Of a stretch of 64,000 bases of DNA, positions 10,392 to 20,229 are shown one piece after another. The DNA is from Pseudozyma flocculosa PF-1 (lineage: Eukaryota > Basidiomycota > Ustilaginomycetes > Ustilaginales > Ustilaginaceae). Numbering within the stretch: position 1 is the stretch's first letter; the number at the start of each line of letters is the position of its first letter. Below the pieces are notes generated by a model. The model worked only from the letters and a program-made list of their open reading frames with translations. It was not told the origin of the DNA and made no database searches. Where the stretch lies: contig NW_006920869.1 of the NCBI RefSeq assembly GCF_000417875.1, forward strand, positions 1,109,759 to 1,173,758, read 5' to 3'. Both the position numbers and the translations under genes were made by a program.

Positions 10392-11380
10392 ATGAAGGTG
10401 AGCCGGTCCGAGGTTTCCTTGCGAGAGTGTTGAGGCCGGGAGGATGCTCACCATGCCACCCTACTTCCCCCTGGTGCTCGACACGCCCTATGCAGACGTT
10501 CGCCGCCCTCTCCGCGCTCCTGCTGGCCGCTCAGCAGGCAAGCGCCGACCTGCTCGCTTTTGACAAGTTCGGCGAGTTCCGCAGCCTGGTGGCCAGCCCT
10601 TCCCAGGACGCGGTCAACGCCACCTCGCTCATCGCCTTCTTCTCGGAGCACAAGACTGCGCCTGCCCTCGAGGCTCGCCAGGCTTCGGCCGTCTCCGCCT
10701 CGTCGTCGGCCGCACCGAGCCGGGCGGCGGGCACGACCAAGTGCGCCAGCGACGACTGCACCTCGAGCTACGACCTGTACAAGTCGTGCCCGGACACGAC
10801 CTACGCCTTCCTCTCGTGCTTCTGCGCCGACAAGGCCCTCGAGATGGCGCGCTGCTACGACGGCGGATGCGGCATCGAGTCGGCGGCCGGCACCGACGTC
10901 ACCATGTTTGTCCTCGAGGCTTGCATCCTGTACATGTCAAACGACCGCACCACCGCCAGCGAGTGCCTCCTCAGCCGCAACGGCTACTCGACCGCCTGCC
11001 GCAAGTCCCTGCAGTACAGCGGCGGATCCTCCGGCGGCATCGGCGACGCCGTGTCCGGATCTGCCACGGCGGCCTGGTCGGCCTCTGCAACTGCCTCGCG
11101 CTCCGGCTCGGCCACGGCAACCGGCTCCTCGGCGCCGTCGCCCACCTTCTACGTTCCCACTTCCGGATCCAGCGGTGGCGGCAGCGCTGGCGGCGACGGT
11201 AGCGGTGGCGGCAACGGCAACGGCAACGGCGGCCAAGGTGGCAGCGCGGCCAGCTTCATCCCTCAGCCGAGCCAGTCGGCATCGTCGCAGGGCGCGCCCA
11301 ACGCTGCCACCCGCTGCTCGGCCACTGCGCTTGCTGCTGGAGCTGCGGCCGTTGCCATCGTGGTGTTTGCGGCCATTTGA
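10392..11380 (+). CDS. Secreted Cys-rich, Ser/Gly-rich protein, probably GPI-anchored
   Basis: Likely cell-surface protein of unknown role. Model: exon 1 10392-10397 (Met-Lys only), intron 10398-10495 (GTGAGC...TGCAG), exon 2 10496-11380; 296 aa. Splicing gives MKTFAALSALLLAAQQASA, a classical signal peptide; an unspliced start at 10490 gives MQTFAAL in the same frame. The mature part has about ten cysteines (including CASDDC, SCFCAD and CYDGGC). A Ser/Gly/Asn-rich low-complexity stalk follows. The end is hydrophobic (ATALAAGAAAVAIVVFAAI) with small residues before it, as in a GPI attachment signal. The cysteine pattern is not the eight-Cys CFEM arrangement. A TATA box sits 104 bp upstream. 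It is convergent with the hydroxy-acid oxidase, 198 bp apart. Confidence 0.8.
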
Positions 11381-11578
11381 CCGCATATCCGCCCCAAGCC
11401 CTTCCACGAAGCCTCACGAAGCCAAGACTCGCGCCGTGTAACGACCCGACGAATATATCCTGAGCTCCTTTCGAACGACGGTCGATTTCTGCAGCCTTGT
11501 GTCGAAGAGAAAGCTGTTCCGTGGTTGCTGTGCCGAAGTCGGGAGAACGAGTGGCGGCGAGGGAGCGGCGCATGGACA

Positions 11579-12877
11579 CTACAGCCGACCGTTGGCTGAC
11601 GGGATGACCGCCGATGGCCGGATGGCTGATCGGTCGATCTCGCCGATGGTGCGGAAGCCACCGACGTTCATGAGGATGTCGAACTCGGCCAGGAGGCTTC
11701 TGAGAACGTGTCGCACGCCCTCTTCGCCCTGGATGGACAGCCCGTAGATCCACAGGCGGCCAATCATGACGGCCTTGGCGCCCAGGGCAAGCGCCTTGAA
11801 TACGTCGGACCCACCGCGAACTCCAGAGTCAAAGAGGATCTCCATCTGCGAGCCTACGGCGTCGACGATGGCGGGCAGCGCCTCGAGGCTCGAGATGGAC
11901 CCGTCGACCTGTCGGCCGGCGTGGTTGCTGACGACGATGCCGTCGCAGCCGACCTCCTTGGCGCGGATGGCGTCCTCGACGCTGAGGATGCCCTTGAGCA
12001 AGAACGGCTTGCCGCCGGACAGCTCCTTCCACTCCTGGATGACTGAAGGGATCCGCTCCCAGCTGAAAGCCTTGCCGTGCCAGATCTGGTCGATCCAGGT
12101 ACGGCCGACGGCCTTGGCGTCGGCGTCCTTGTCGATGCCGCGCTGCTTCAGGAGCTCCAAGAAGGCAGGATCGCCGAGGCCCATCTCGGCGCCGATGCCG
12201 CGGTAGAAGCCGTAGTTGGAAAGCGCCACGTCGAGATGACGCCATGCGAGCTGCCAGGTGTCGAGCGTCATGATGCACGCCTCGAAGCCAGAGTTGGCGG
12301 CCCGCTTCAGCAGTGACGTAGCGAGGTCCTCCTGGTGCGGGAGATAGAGCTGGAACCAGCGCAGGCCGTCCTCGTACTGGGCGCCCTTGCCGCCTGCGCA
12401 GCCCTCTGCCGCACCTCGAGCATTGTACGCAGCGGCATCCTCAATAGAGACGGATCCGGCGGTCGAGAGCGTGTACGGCAGCCCGAGCTCTCCTGCGACC
12501 TTGGCCACGGGCAGCTCTCCTTCCGGATGGTAGATCTTGTTGATGCCGACGGGCGAAAAGCAGATGGGCGCGCTGAGCTTCTTGCCGAAGAGCTCGATGC
12601 TGGTGTCGCGCTGGTTGGTGTCGACGAGCATGCGCGGGATGATGTGGTAGTGGGAGAAGGCGTCGCGGTTGGCGAGGTGGGTGGTGCCGAGGCCGGCGTT
12701 GCAGCTGGCGTAGCTCCAACCGCCGCTGCTGAGTCGCTGGCGGGCCAGATCCTCGAGCTCGTCGGGATGGGTGTTGAAGGGCGGCAGCTTGTGGTCCTTT
12801 GTGCCGGACTCGAAGCACTCGCGCTGGTACAGGGACCAGTGGGGAGTGTTGCGCTGGGGCAGATTGGTCGGATCCAT
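11579..12877 (-). CDS. FMN-dependent 2-hydroxy-acid oxidase (lactate 2-monooxygenase-like)
   Basis: Oxidises an L-2-hydroxy acid such as lactate to a 2-oxo acid (or by oxidative decarboxylation) with FMN. Single exon, 432 aa, the usual length for lactate monooxygenase-like fungal proteins. Visible family blocks: PICFSPVGINKIYHPEGE, STAGSVSIED, the FMN/substrate block LLKGILSVEDA, the catalytic segment SNHAGRQVDG (His319, Arg322) and the phosphate-binding DSGVRGGSDVFKALALGAKA. The second residue after the catalytic Asn is Ala where the classical family has Gly (SNHGGRQ); I believe this is common in fungal members. No mitochondrial presequence, so it is not cytochrome b2. A TATATA element lies about 80 bp upstream. 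Confidence 0.9.
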   Translation of the reverse strand: MDPTNLPQRNTPHWSLYQRECFESGTKDHKLPPFNTHPDELEDLARQRLSSGGWSYASCNAGLGTTHLANRDAFSHYHIIPRMLVDTNQRDTSIELFGKKLSAPICFSPVGINKIYHPEGELPVAKVAGELGLPYTLSTAGSVSIEDAAAYNARGAAEGCAGGKGAQYEDGLRWFQLYLPHQEDLATSLLKRAANSGFEACIMTLDTWQLAWRHLDVALSNYGFYRGIGAEMGLGDPAFLELLKQRGIDKDADAKAVGRTWIDQIWHGKAFSWERIPSVIQEWKELSGGKPFLLKGILSVEDAIRAKEVGCDGIVVSNHAGRQVDGSISSLEALPAIVDAVGSQMEILFDSGVRGGSDVFKALALGAKAVMIGRLWIYGLSIQGEEGVRHVLRSLLAEFDILMNVGGFRTIGEIDRSAIRPSAVIPSANGRL

Positions 12878-13514
12878 AGTGGGCCAGAGTTAAGGTGTCA
12901 GGGAGGTGCTGGGGCGGGGTGCAGGTCGCGATGAGAAGCGGTCCGGCAGGCTCTATATAGGGTCATTGTGGTGTCGCGGGGACGTGCGGAGTCCGGGGTT
13001 ACGGCTGCGGACCGGCGGCAGGACGGGGTGGGCTGCGGGGAGAGAGTGGGGGCAAAGCCTCGGTGAGTAGCGGGGCGGATACAGTCGAGGAGGCAGCGAT
13101 GAAAGGGCGCAGGCGCTGCTGATGACGATGATGATGAAGGAGGGAAGAAGGCGCCGATGTCACCAAAAAGGGTGGAGGTCTCCGTCAAACGGCTACATGG
13201 CCTGCCCGCCTGCGTTCGGGCCATGCCAGTCGGCGCCTGTCAGACAGAGAGACCGCCTCTGGGCCCAACGCCTGGCCTCTTCGACCTGCAGCGGCATCTC
13301 GGCGCCTTTGCTACTACTGTATCGAGCCGACCTCTGACCCGCTGGCCTCCTCCTACCAAGCCTGCTGCCTTCGCTCGGCTCGACTTCCATCACCGGGCCA
13401 CCTCTGAGCAGCAGGCAAGCAACATCCGACATCACCGTCCTCCGCCAGCGCCGGGCCGTCACATCGCGCTCGGACCTACGTCCCTCTCGGCCACCCCATC
13501 CCGCCCACGTCGCC
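12878..13514. other. Divergent promoter region (oxidase / DUF202 gene)
   Basis: Holds the oxidase TATA box near 12954 and GC-rich sequence. No TATA is visible for the plus-strand gene. No further gene seen. Confidence 0.6.
12954..12960 (-). promoter_or_regulatory. TATA box of hydroxy-acid oxidase
   Basis: TATATAG/CTATATA palindromic element about 77-83 bp upstream of the oxidase ATG at 12877. Confidence 0.65.
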
Positions 13515-14150
13515 ATGGCCGTCGCCCCGTCGGCCGCCAACGGCCCGGCGGTCAGCGGCGATCCTCAAGAGCAGGTGCTCAGCCGCGAGGATCTTGTCGA
13601 CTACCGCGCCGTCCAGCGCACCTTTGACGGAGCCTATGCTCGCACCGCCCTCGGCCAGCTCTGCTATGCCGTCGTCATCCTGCGCCTCTTTCAGGAAAAG
13701 TTCTTCTACGTCGGTATGTTGTCGTGGTCCTGTCGATGAGTGCCGTCGCCGCCCTTGCCGACGGCATTGGCCGACGGGCACTGGCTGAACCCCATCTCTC
13801 TCCCTCGTTCCACAGGCTTGGCATACTCGCTCTTTGCCGTCGGCTTCATCCCCATCGCCGTCTATCGATACCGCAACGCCGTTCAAAACGAGGACCGGTA
13901 CATTGAGCTGCAACCCGCTGTACAGCCGGAGAGCAACGGTCAAGGGCCCGCGTCATCACAACCACCTGCGTCCACTGGCGGCACTGAGACCGATCGCATC
14001 GCCGTCTCGACTGCCCTCGAGCAGACCATTGCACCGCGCCGCGGAATCTACGTCAAGAGCTTTGTGACGGCGGGCTCAGTGGTCGCCGTGACAACCGTCG
14101 TTGTCACAGTCTTTGAGGTGGCGCTCTTGATCCTCATCTTTTTGGTGTAA
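13515..14150 (+). CDS. DUF202-like small integral membrane protein
   Basis: Function unknown; DUF202/YidH-type proteins are small multi-pass membrane proteins. Exons 13515-13713 and 13816-14150, intron 13714-13815 (GTATGT...CACAG), 177 aa. The block RTFDGAYARTALGQLCYAVV resembles the family RTxxAxxRTxLA signature. It is followed by a second helix created across the splice (FFYVGLAYSLFAVGFIPIAV), a polar loop rich in Gln/Pro/Ser, and a final helix (SVVAVTTVVVTVFEVALLI) at the extreme C terminus. Three helices in total fit the family. The ATG has a good context (CGCCATGGCC). The assignment to DUF202 is by eye. Confidence 0.8.
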
Positions 14151-16046
14151 CGGCCTCTGCCGGCTGCGGGAAATGTCATGGGATGATCATCGCTCATTAA
14201 AGGGAAGGTCAACTTGGCTGCGAGATGGACAAGACGCCTCGAGGTAGACGGCAGTTGTCAATTGCGAGCGAGCTTCGCCTCGGGCTGCCGGCGCTGGTCC
14301 GCGACCCGTGTGGCCGTCACCATCACCATTCCAGCCAGATGCGCTCAGGTACAGTTGCCACGGCGGCTCCGTGCCCCGGCTCCAGCGCCAACGGCACTCT
14401 TGAGCACTAGCGCAGGAGCTTCAATGCCCAGGTGCTGACACGGGATCGTTGGGAAGATGCCGCCCAGCGTCGCATGGTACCGTGTCTGAGCTGCCATCGT
14501 GTTGCACGGTTGCCCTATCAAACAGCTGAGAACGGGGAAGACCAACACCCTGGCGTCAGGAAGAAGGGGCCAGCTTGACCAGCACGATTGCAAGTCAGGC
14601 TTGCCTTTTAGGACGGACAAGACCGACCAGCGGCCTGCCTCGTGTGCGGTCCCAGGGTCTGCAGCCGCTGCAAGGGTTCTCTTCTCGGCACCCGTCCTCG
14701 CGACCAGCGTCCCGAAACGGAGAGCGGAATTCTATACTCATCTTGGCGAGCACCAGCAGCCGTCAGCACTGCAATGAGTAAGAGTGTCAACAGCAAGCTG
14801 GTCAGTGCAAGGGCTGCAGTCAAGGTTGGTACAAGGGCAGTTTCAGACAAGACAAAAGACTGACAGACTGTAGTGGGTCTTGGTCAGGTCGGCTCTGGCA
14901 CTGAAGCACTTCGTTCCGACCGTGGCCTCCACTGGGGCAGGTGTCGACGACGCTCCCAACAGCAGCCAACACGCTGCGACCATTGCGCCCTAGTCAGGTT
15001 GTGCCAAGGCAACGAGGACCCGCGCATGCCGCCTCCTTCGCCACGCTGTCGGCGCTCAGGCGAGACCGTCGGCAGAGTCAGGTTGGCATTTCAGATAAGG
15101 CGGGCCAGGGGTGAAGACAGTCCTGCACCATGTGTAGCCCCGCTCGCCGCCACCTTCTGGGAAGCGAAATTTCCTTGCTTGCCCTGCCCTACTCCGTGCA
15201 ACCAGCAGAAAGGTCAGCGTTTGTTGCTCGCGAGCAGATCTGTGGCAGGCAGACTGAGCGACATTGACGAGCCAAGGTGGCGCTGGACCCGACGTGCTCC
15301 CATGTCTTCGCTGCCTGAAAGCCCCTTGCTCCTTCCCACGGCCAGGCGGCCAGACTTTTACTGGCATGGTTGACATGTGCCGCAGATTGGGCCTCGACCA
15401 CCTGGCGCCGGTGCTGGCGCTTCACCGGCTGCAAGCTCGACGAAGGCAGGGCCGCTGCAACGCAACGCAGGCACCGCACGCCACCCAAGCTGAGAAGAGC
15501 GTCCAGTACGTGCGCCAAGTCGCTCGTCGCGGTGCGGCCGCGCCCCTGGCCTCAGTCTTACCGATGGCCAACCTGGTCCCACAGGTGACTTGTCAGTCAG
15601 CACTGACCGCTGTTCGTACCCTTCTCCCTCAGAGCGAGCCGTCCGGCGGTGTGTCGGCCCGACTTCATGCCAAAGCCAGATCCGCATCGCCGCTAGAACG
15701 ACGGACCTGGCAGTAGCACCTCCGAGATCTTTCTGCTTCCGCCCTTGCATCGGACCCAGCGACCCTTGCGAGGGCAACGCCGGAGCGAATGGACGTCGTT
15801 GCGGACCTTGAGCCCAACACCGGCTCCCATCTAGCTGCTGAAGCCGTCGGTGACCCTCAGCGAGCCCGCTGGTGTGAGCCGACCGGCTCTGCTCAAACGA
15901 CGGACTTGACATCGTCTGGAGGAGGAGCTATAAAGACGGGCGGTCTTCTAGCCGTGACCCCCGGTCGACTCTACATCTCCCCGTCCTTATCTCGACCCGG
16001 CCTTTCCCTCTCTTCCCAGGCCACTCACCCCGCTCACACTTTCACC
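14151..16046. other. 1.9 kb gene-free region
   Basis: No supported gene. A minus-strand 80-codon frame at 14850-14608 begins with a hydrophobic stretch (ALALTSLLLTLLLIAVLTA), but its remainder looks non-coding. The TATA box of the 7TM gene lies at the right end. Confidence 0.5.
15929..15935 (+). promoter_or_regulatory. TATA box of seven-TM gene
   Basis: TATAAAG, 118 bp upstream of the ATG at 16047. Confidence 0.7.
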
Positions 16047-17267
16047 ATGACAAACTGGTCCGACCCTGCCGAGATCGCCAAGGAGCTGCAGGCGGCCAAG
16101 CTCATGGTCATGATCTGCCTGGGCTATGCGGTGTGCGACCTGAGCTACACCTGGCGCTTCGATCTCGACCTCATCACGGGCAGGCGTGGCTCGCGCAAGT
16201 GGCCGCAGCTCCTCTACGTCCTTGCCAAGCTCGGTTTCTGGCCATACATCGCCGTCACCTTTGCCGTCGCCGAGCCGCCGGCCTTTTTGCAGTGCAACGC
16301 GCTGGTGTACGCCTCGGAGGCGCTCATGGGCGTCATGACCTGCTGCTGCTCCGGGCTGCTGGCCTTCCGCGCCGTCGCGGTGTGGAACGGCCGGGCGTTC
16401 AAGGTGGTCGCTTCCGTGGTCACCATCCTCTTCCTCGCCCTCGTGGGCATCTGGATGGCGGGCGTGCCGGACGTCAAGGCCGTGTGGATCGAGGGACCCG
16501 GGCCGGTGTGGATCAAGAACCAGGGCACCTGCACCTTCCTGCCCATCCCCAAGATCTACGGCGTCAAGTTCATCGCCACGGTCGTGTTCGATGCCATCGT
16601 GCTGCTCCTCACCGTGGCCGGCGTCATGGCGATGACCACGCGCTCGCGGATCGGCACCATCCTGGTCGAGCAGGGCATCTTCTACTTTGGCGCCACGCTC
16701 GTCATGAACGTCTTCCTCGTCTCGTTTACCTATGCCGAGCTCAACCCGCTGATGAGCAACATCCTCAACGTGCCCACCCAGACCGTGTCGCTGATTGTCG
16801 CGACGCGCCTCTACATGATGCTGTGCGACAAGGTCAAGCCGGTCGTGTCGTCGCAGGGGCAGGGGAGCTCCGGCAGCGGCGGCGGTGCGTACGGCTCGTC
16901 GCTCGGGTACAAGTCCAACGGCTCGTCGTCGACGGCGGGCGCCAAGATCAAGAACGTCTTCCGCCTCAACAAGGACGACGGGCACGCTCTGCCCGAGGCG
17001 TTCGGGATGCGCTCCAACTCGGAGAGCAACTCGGTCCATCTGACTGTCGACGTCCACTCGGCGTCGCAGGAGAAGTTTTCGCTGTCCACAGGCAAGGACG
17101 ACGACCTCGAGCTGGGGAGAGCCCACCCGTACGCGCACTCGCAGATGATGGCCCACGGCAGCCACCGGTCCAGCCCGGCGCAGGTTCAGGTGTCCGAGCA
17201 GATGACAGTGGCCACCGGGCCGGTGCCAGCCTACCTCGACGGCCTGGAGGATCTGCGAAAGAAGTAG
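16047..17267 (+). CDS. Seven-transmembrane orphan protein
   Basis: 406-aa single-exon membrane protein of unknown function with a GPCR-like layout. Hydrophobic segments, in order: around KLMVMICLGYAVCDL, PQLLYVLAKLGFWPYIAV, LMGVMTCCCSGLLAFRAVAV, VVTILFLALVGIWMA, FIATVVFDAIVLLLTVAGV, GIFYFGATLVMNVFLVSF, and LNVPTQTVSLIVATRLYMML. The roughly 120-residue tail is Ser/Gly/His-rich and probably cytoplasmic. The N terminus is short without a signal peptide. It resembles the many basidiomycete 7TM proteins with a DUF6533-like first helix, but I cannot assign it firmly. It is not a Ste3-type pheromone receptor or an opsin (no retinal-lysine motif seen). The TATA box fits the ATG at 16047; an open frame continues upstream but is non-coding in character. 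Confidence 0.8.
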   Translation: MTNWSDPAEIAKELQAAKLMVMICLGYAVCDLSYTWRFDLDLITGRRGSRKWPQLLYVLAKLGFWPYIAVTFAVAEPPAFLQCNALVYASEALMGVMTCCCSGLLAFRAVAVWNGRAFKVVASVVTILFLALVGIWMAGVPDVKAVWIEGPGPVWIKNQGTCTFLPIPKIYGVKFIATVVFDAIVLLLTVAGVMAMTTRSRIGTILVEQGIFYFGATLVMNVFLVSFTYAELNPLMSNILNVPTQTVSLIVATRLYMMLCDKVKPVVSSQGQGSSGSGGGAYGSSLGYKSNGSSSTAGAKIKNVFRLNKDDGHALPEAFGMRSNSESNSVHLTVDVHSASQEKFSLSTGKDDDLELGRAHPYAHSQMMAHGSHRSSPAQVQVSEQMTVATGPVPAYLDGLEDLRKK

Positions 17268-17745
17268 AGCCGAGTAGCAGTGTTGTAGACTCTCTGCTTG
17301 CTGCCTTCGCATTGCTGCTGTATTCCTGCCACTACTGTCCCCGTCGAAACACAAGTCACCACGTTCATTGCATTATACACGTTCGCGGTCCACCCTGACT
17401 GGCGAGGGGGCGCTGACGAGTTGGGGTCGTGGTGGCTGTGAGCAGAACGAGACGAGGCCGTGGAGCAGCGCGTGGCCGGGCAGCCAAGCGTTGAGCGGCG
17501 ACGGTCGACGGCGGAGGGCGGCGAGGGCGAGGTGTGGGCTCGTTTGGTGTTGCAAAGGTCGAAGGCTGGGCCGGGAACCTTGGACCGGCTTGCAAATCCG
17601 ACCGGCGCGACTGGCCCTCGGGCTGAGCGGCCACTTGGCCGGGCTGTGGGGCAGCCAGAAAAAAGCGGGGGGCGGCGGGAAAAAAGGCAGGCCGGGTTGC
17701 TTGGCTGGCTGATGATGCGGGGCGGTCTTCGTAATTTGGCAAACG

Positions 17746-17788
17746 CAGGTAGGCAGGCAGGCAGACAGGCAGCAGGCAGGCAGGCACA
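17746..17788. repeat. (AGGC)n tetranucleotide tract
   Basis: Imperfect AGGC units (GGTAGGCAGGCAGGCAGACA and onward). The same word recurs in other intergenic parts of the window. Confidence 0.85.
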
Positions 17789-18131
17789 GCCCAGGGTCCG
17801 TCCATCGGCAGCAGAGAGGCCAGCCAGCCGAGGCAGAGCACGCACGGCGGCCCTCGTTACGAAGCTTCGTTCGCGTGACACGGCCAGACCAGGCTCTCAG
17901 GCCAGGAACCCCCGACAAATGGCCCTGCCTCTCTGGCTGACTTGGCCCCCGCAGCGGCCCAAACTCGTTGGTCCCGATCGGTGGTCCAGGGCCTGCGGGG
18001 CATCGGGGAAGCCTTCCCGCGATACCCACGGCAGAGGCCACCGCCGTCAACCCCGAATGGCCCTGTCTGCCCGCCTCCCTGCCGCCTGGTCACGCCGACC
18101 CCCTGCCTGCCTCCTCTCCGACACCACGCTG

Positions 18132-18139
18132 TTTAAATA
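18132..18139 (+). promoter_or_regulatory. Possible TATA element of P450 gene
   Basis: TTTAAATA, about 180 bp upstream of the P450 ATG. This is further away than the other TATA elements in the window, so only tentative. Confidence 0.35.
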
Positions 18140-18316
18140 CCACGCTATCCTCTACGGACCCCTCCCGTCAACCCACCCTCATACGCTCATCGGACAGCTC
18201 CGCAAGCAACAGCGACGAAAGCCAACGCCGTCCTCTGGCACTCGCTCTTTCTCCCTCCGACTGCTTCCTCCTTCGTCCGACCTACCGCTGCGTCTTCTCC
18301 TCACGCCGCCTTCGCC

Positions 18317-19924
18317 ATGGTCGAGGCCGACATCCTCAGCTACGGCCGCGCCGCCGTCGAGTGGTCCACCAGCTCGCTCGCCCACCTGGCCGTCACGCTG
18401 CTCGCCGTTGTGGCCGCCGTCGTGGTGGTGCCCTTCTTCCAGCGCACCCACCTCATCGGCATCCCCGGCCCCCTCGCCGCCAAGTTTTCCGACTTCTGGC
18501 TGCTCCGCACCGCCATGAATGGCCACCGCTTCCAGTCGGTTCACGAACAGCACCAGAAGTACGGCACCTTTGTCCGTATCGCGCCCAACCACGTCTCGAT
18601 CGCCCACCACGACGCCCTCAACCCCGTCTACGGACACGGAACCGGCACCCTCAAGCCCGAGTACTACGACGCCTTTGTCCCGCCGAGGCCCTTCCCGCGC
18701 GGCCTGTTCAACACGCGCGACAGGGCGGAGCACACGCGCAAGCGCAAGATTGTCTCGCACACGTTTGCGCCCAAGACCATCACCGCCTTCGAGCCCTTTA
18801 TCCGTCGCGAGATCCAGATGCTCCTCGACCGCTGGGACGAGTTCTGCGCCAAGGCCAAGGACGAGCAGAAGGAGGGCCCGCGCCCCGGCACAAAGGGTCG
18901 CGCCTGGCTCGACGTCCTGATGTGGCTCAACTTCTTCGCTTTTGACGCCATCGGCGACCTCGCCTTCGGATCCACCTTTGGCATGCTCGAAAAGGGCGTC
19001 GACGAGGCCAAGGTCGAGTACGAGGACTCGGACGGCAACAAGAAGGTCGACTACTGCTCGGCCGTCACCATCATCAACGAGCGCGGCGAGTTCAGCGGCA
19101 CCATGGGCCTCGCCCCCACCTGGATGCGCCCCTACCTGCTCAAGCTGCCCTGGTTCGAGCGCCGCCTCCGCTCGGTCAAGAAGCTCACCGGCATCGCCCT
19201 GGCGCGCGTCAACGACCGCCTGCAGAACGGATCGGAGCGCGAGGACCTGCTGGCCAAGCTGCAGTCGGCCAAGGACGACCGCGGCGAGCCGATGGGCAAG
19301 ATGGAGCTCACCGCCGAGGCCCTCACCCAGCTCATTGCCGGCTCCGACACGACGTCCAACTCGTCGTGCGCCATCGTCTACCACCTGGCCACCCACCCGG
19401 ACAAGATGCGCAAGCTCCAGGCCGAGCTCGACGAGGAGCTCAAGCACTCCGAGGACGTCCCCCTCCACAGCGACGTCCAGGAGCTGCCCTACCTCCAGGC
19501 CGTCCTCTCCGAGTCGCTCCGCTACCACTCGACCTCGGCCATCGGCCTGCCCCGCGTCATCCCCGCCGGCGGCGCCACCGTCTGCGGCAAGTTCTTCCCC
19601 GCCGGCACCACGCTCTCGGTCCCCGCCTACACTGTGCACCGCGAAAAGGAGGTGTACGGCGACGACGCAGAGGAGTACAACCCGGACCGCTGGCTCGCGC
19701 CCGACGCGCGCAAGAACTTTGACAAGGCCTTTATCCCGTTCAGCGTCGGCCCGCGCGCCTGCGTCGGCCGCAACGTGGCCATGATGGAGCTGTCGCTGCT
19801 CATCGCCGCCATCTTCCGACGGTACGACATTGTCCTTGCCGAGCCGGACAAGGACCTGCCCACCTTTGAGGGCTTCCTCCGCAAGCCCACCATCCTCATC
19901 GCCGGCCTCAAGAGGCGCGAGTAG
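18317..19924 (+). CDS. Cytochrome P450, CYP53 family (benzoate 4-monooxygenase-like)
   Basis: ER-anchored haem-thiolate monooxygenase, probably para-hydroxylating benzoate as the entry to the beta-ketoadipate pathway and as detoxification of plant aromatics. Single exon, 535 aa. An N-terminal anchor (LAVTLLAVVAAVVVVPF) precedes the Pro-rich hinge. The block GLFNTRDRAEHTRKRKIVSH is essentially the CYP53A1 sequence. The I-helix is AGSDTTSN (341-348), ExxR is E399-R402, and the haem loop is FSVGPRACVGRN with Cys482. The C-terminal block EGFLRKP is also CYP53-like. All residues needed for activity are present. It is convergent with GIR2, 305 bp apart. Substrate is inferred from family. Confidence 0.93.
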   Translation: MVEADILSYGRAAVEWSTSSLAHLAVTLLAVVAAVVVVPFFQRTHLIGIPGPLAAKFSDFWLLRTAMNGHRFQSVHEQHQKYGTFVRIAPNHVSIAHHDALNPVYGHGTGTLKPEYYDAFVPPRPFPRGLFNTRDRAEHTRKRKIVSHTFAPKTITAFEPFIRREIQMLLDRWDEFCAKAKDEQKEGPRPGTKGRAWLDVLMWLNFFAFDAIGDLAFGSTFGMLEKGVDEAKVEYEDSDGNKKVDYCSAVTIINERGEFSGTMGLAPTWMRPYLLKLPWFERRLRSVKKLTGIALARVNDRLQNGSEREDLLAKLQSAKDDRGEPMGKMELTAEALTQLIAGSDTTSNSSCAIVYHLATHPDKMRKLQAELDEELKHSEDVPLHSDVQELPYLQAVLSESLRYHSTSAIGLPRVIPAGGATVCGKFFPAGTTLSVPAYTVHREKEVYGDDAEEYNPDRWLAPDARKNFDKAFIPFSVGPRACVGRNVAMMELSLLIAAIFRRYDIVLAEPDKDLPTFEGFLRKPTILIAGLKRRE

Positions 19925-20229
19925 GCGCCTCGGTGAAGCGGCCAGCGACATCCAAGAACGTACCACCAACAAAAAGACGACGAACCTTGTACCACCTCCC
20001 GTCCCATTCTCCATGACGACCCTGCAGTTGTGTGACACGAGTGCTACCGGTGTGATCTTTGTGCGAGGTGCTTTCCAATCGAGACATGCGGTCCCACCAT
20101 TCGGCCGATCGGCCAGTCTGGCGGCCACGACAGTCTGCGATTGTCGCAACGAGGTCGAGGGACACACCGGTTCATGCAGGCCAAGATGGCAGTCCCCCTG
20201 TCTATACAGCTCGAGCGCGGTGACCGGCC
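19925..20229. other. Convergent 3' intergenic region
   Basis: The 305 bp between two converging 3' ends. No gene seen. Confidence 0.6.

Larger units (their letters stand above)
17268..18316. other. Intergenic region upstream of CYP53-like gene
   Basis: About 1 kb without a supported gene. It contains an AGGC tetranucleotide tract (17746-17788), AAAAAG/GGCGGG-rich sequence near 17660, and CT-rich sequence before the P450 start. Confidence 0.55.

Noticed and set aside
14608..14850. 80-codon minus-strand frame with a hydrophobic start
   Set aside because: The hydrophobic stretch could mimic a signal peptide, but the rest (Arg/Gln-rich) shows no coding character and no conserved context or TATA was found.
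15987..17354. 455-codon minus-strand frame opposite the 7TM gene
   Set aside because: His/Arg/Glu-rich antisense shadow caused by high GC3; no domain features.
17460..18518. 352-codon plus-strand frame upstream of the P450
   Set aside because: Arg/Pro/Ser-rich translation over repeats, overlapping the P450 in another frame; no domain or start context.
18179..20167. 662-codon minus-strand frame opposite the P450
   Set aside because: Antisense of an intact CYP53 with all catalytic motifs; the translation has no recognisable family.
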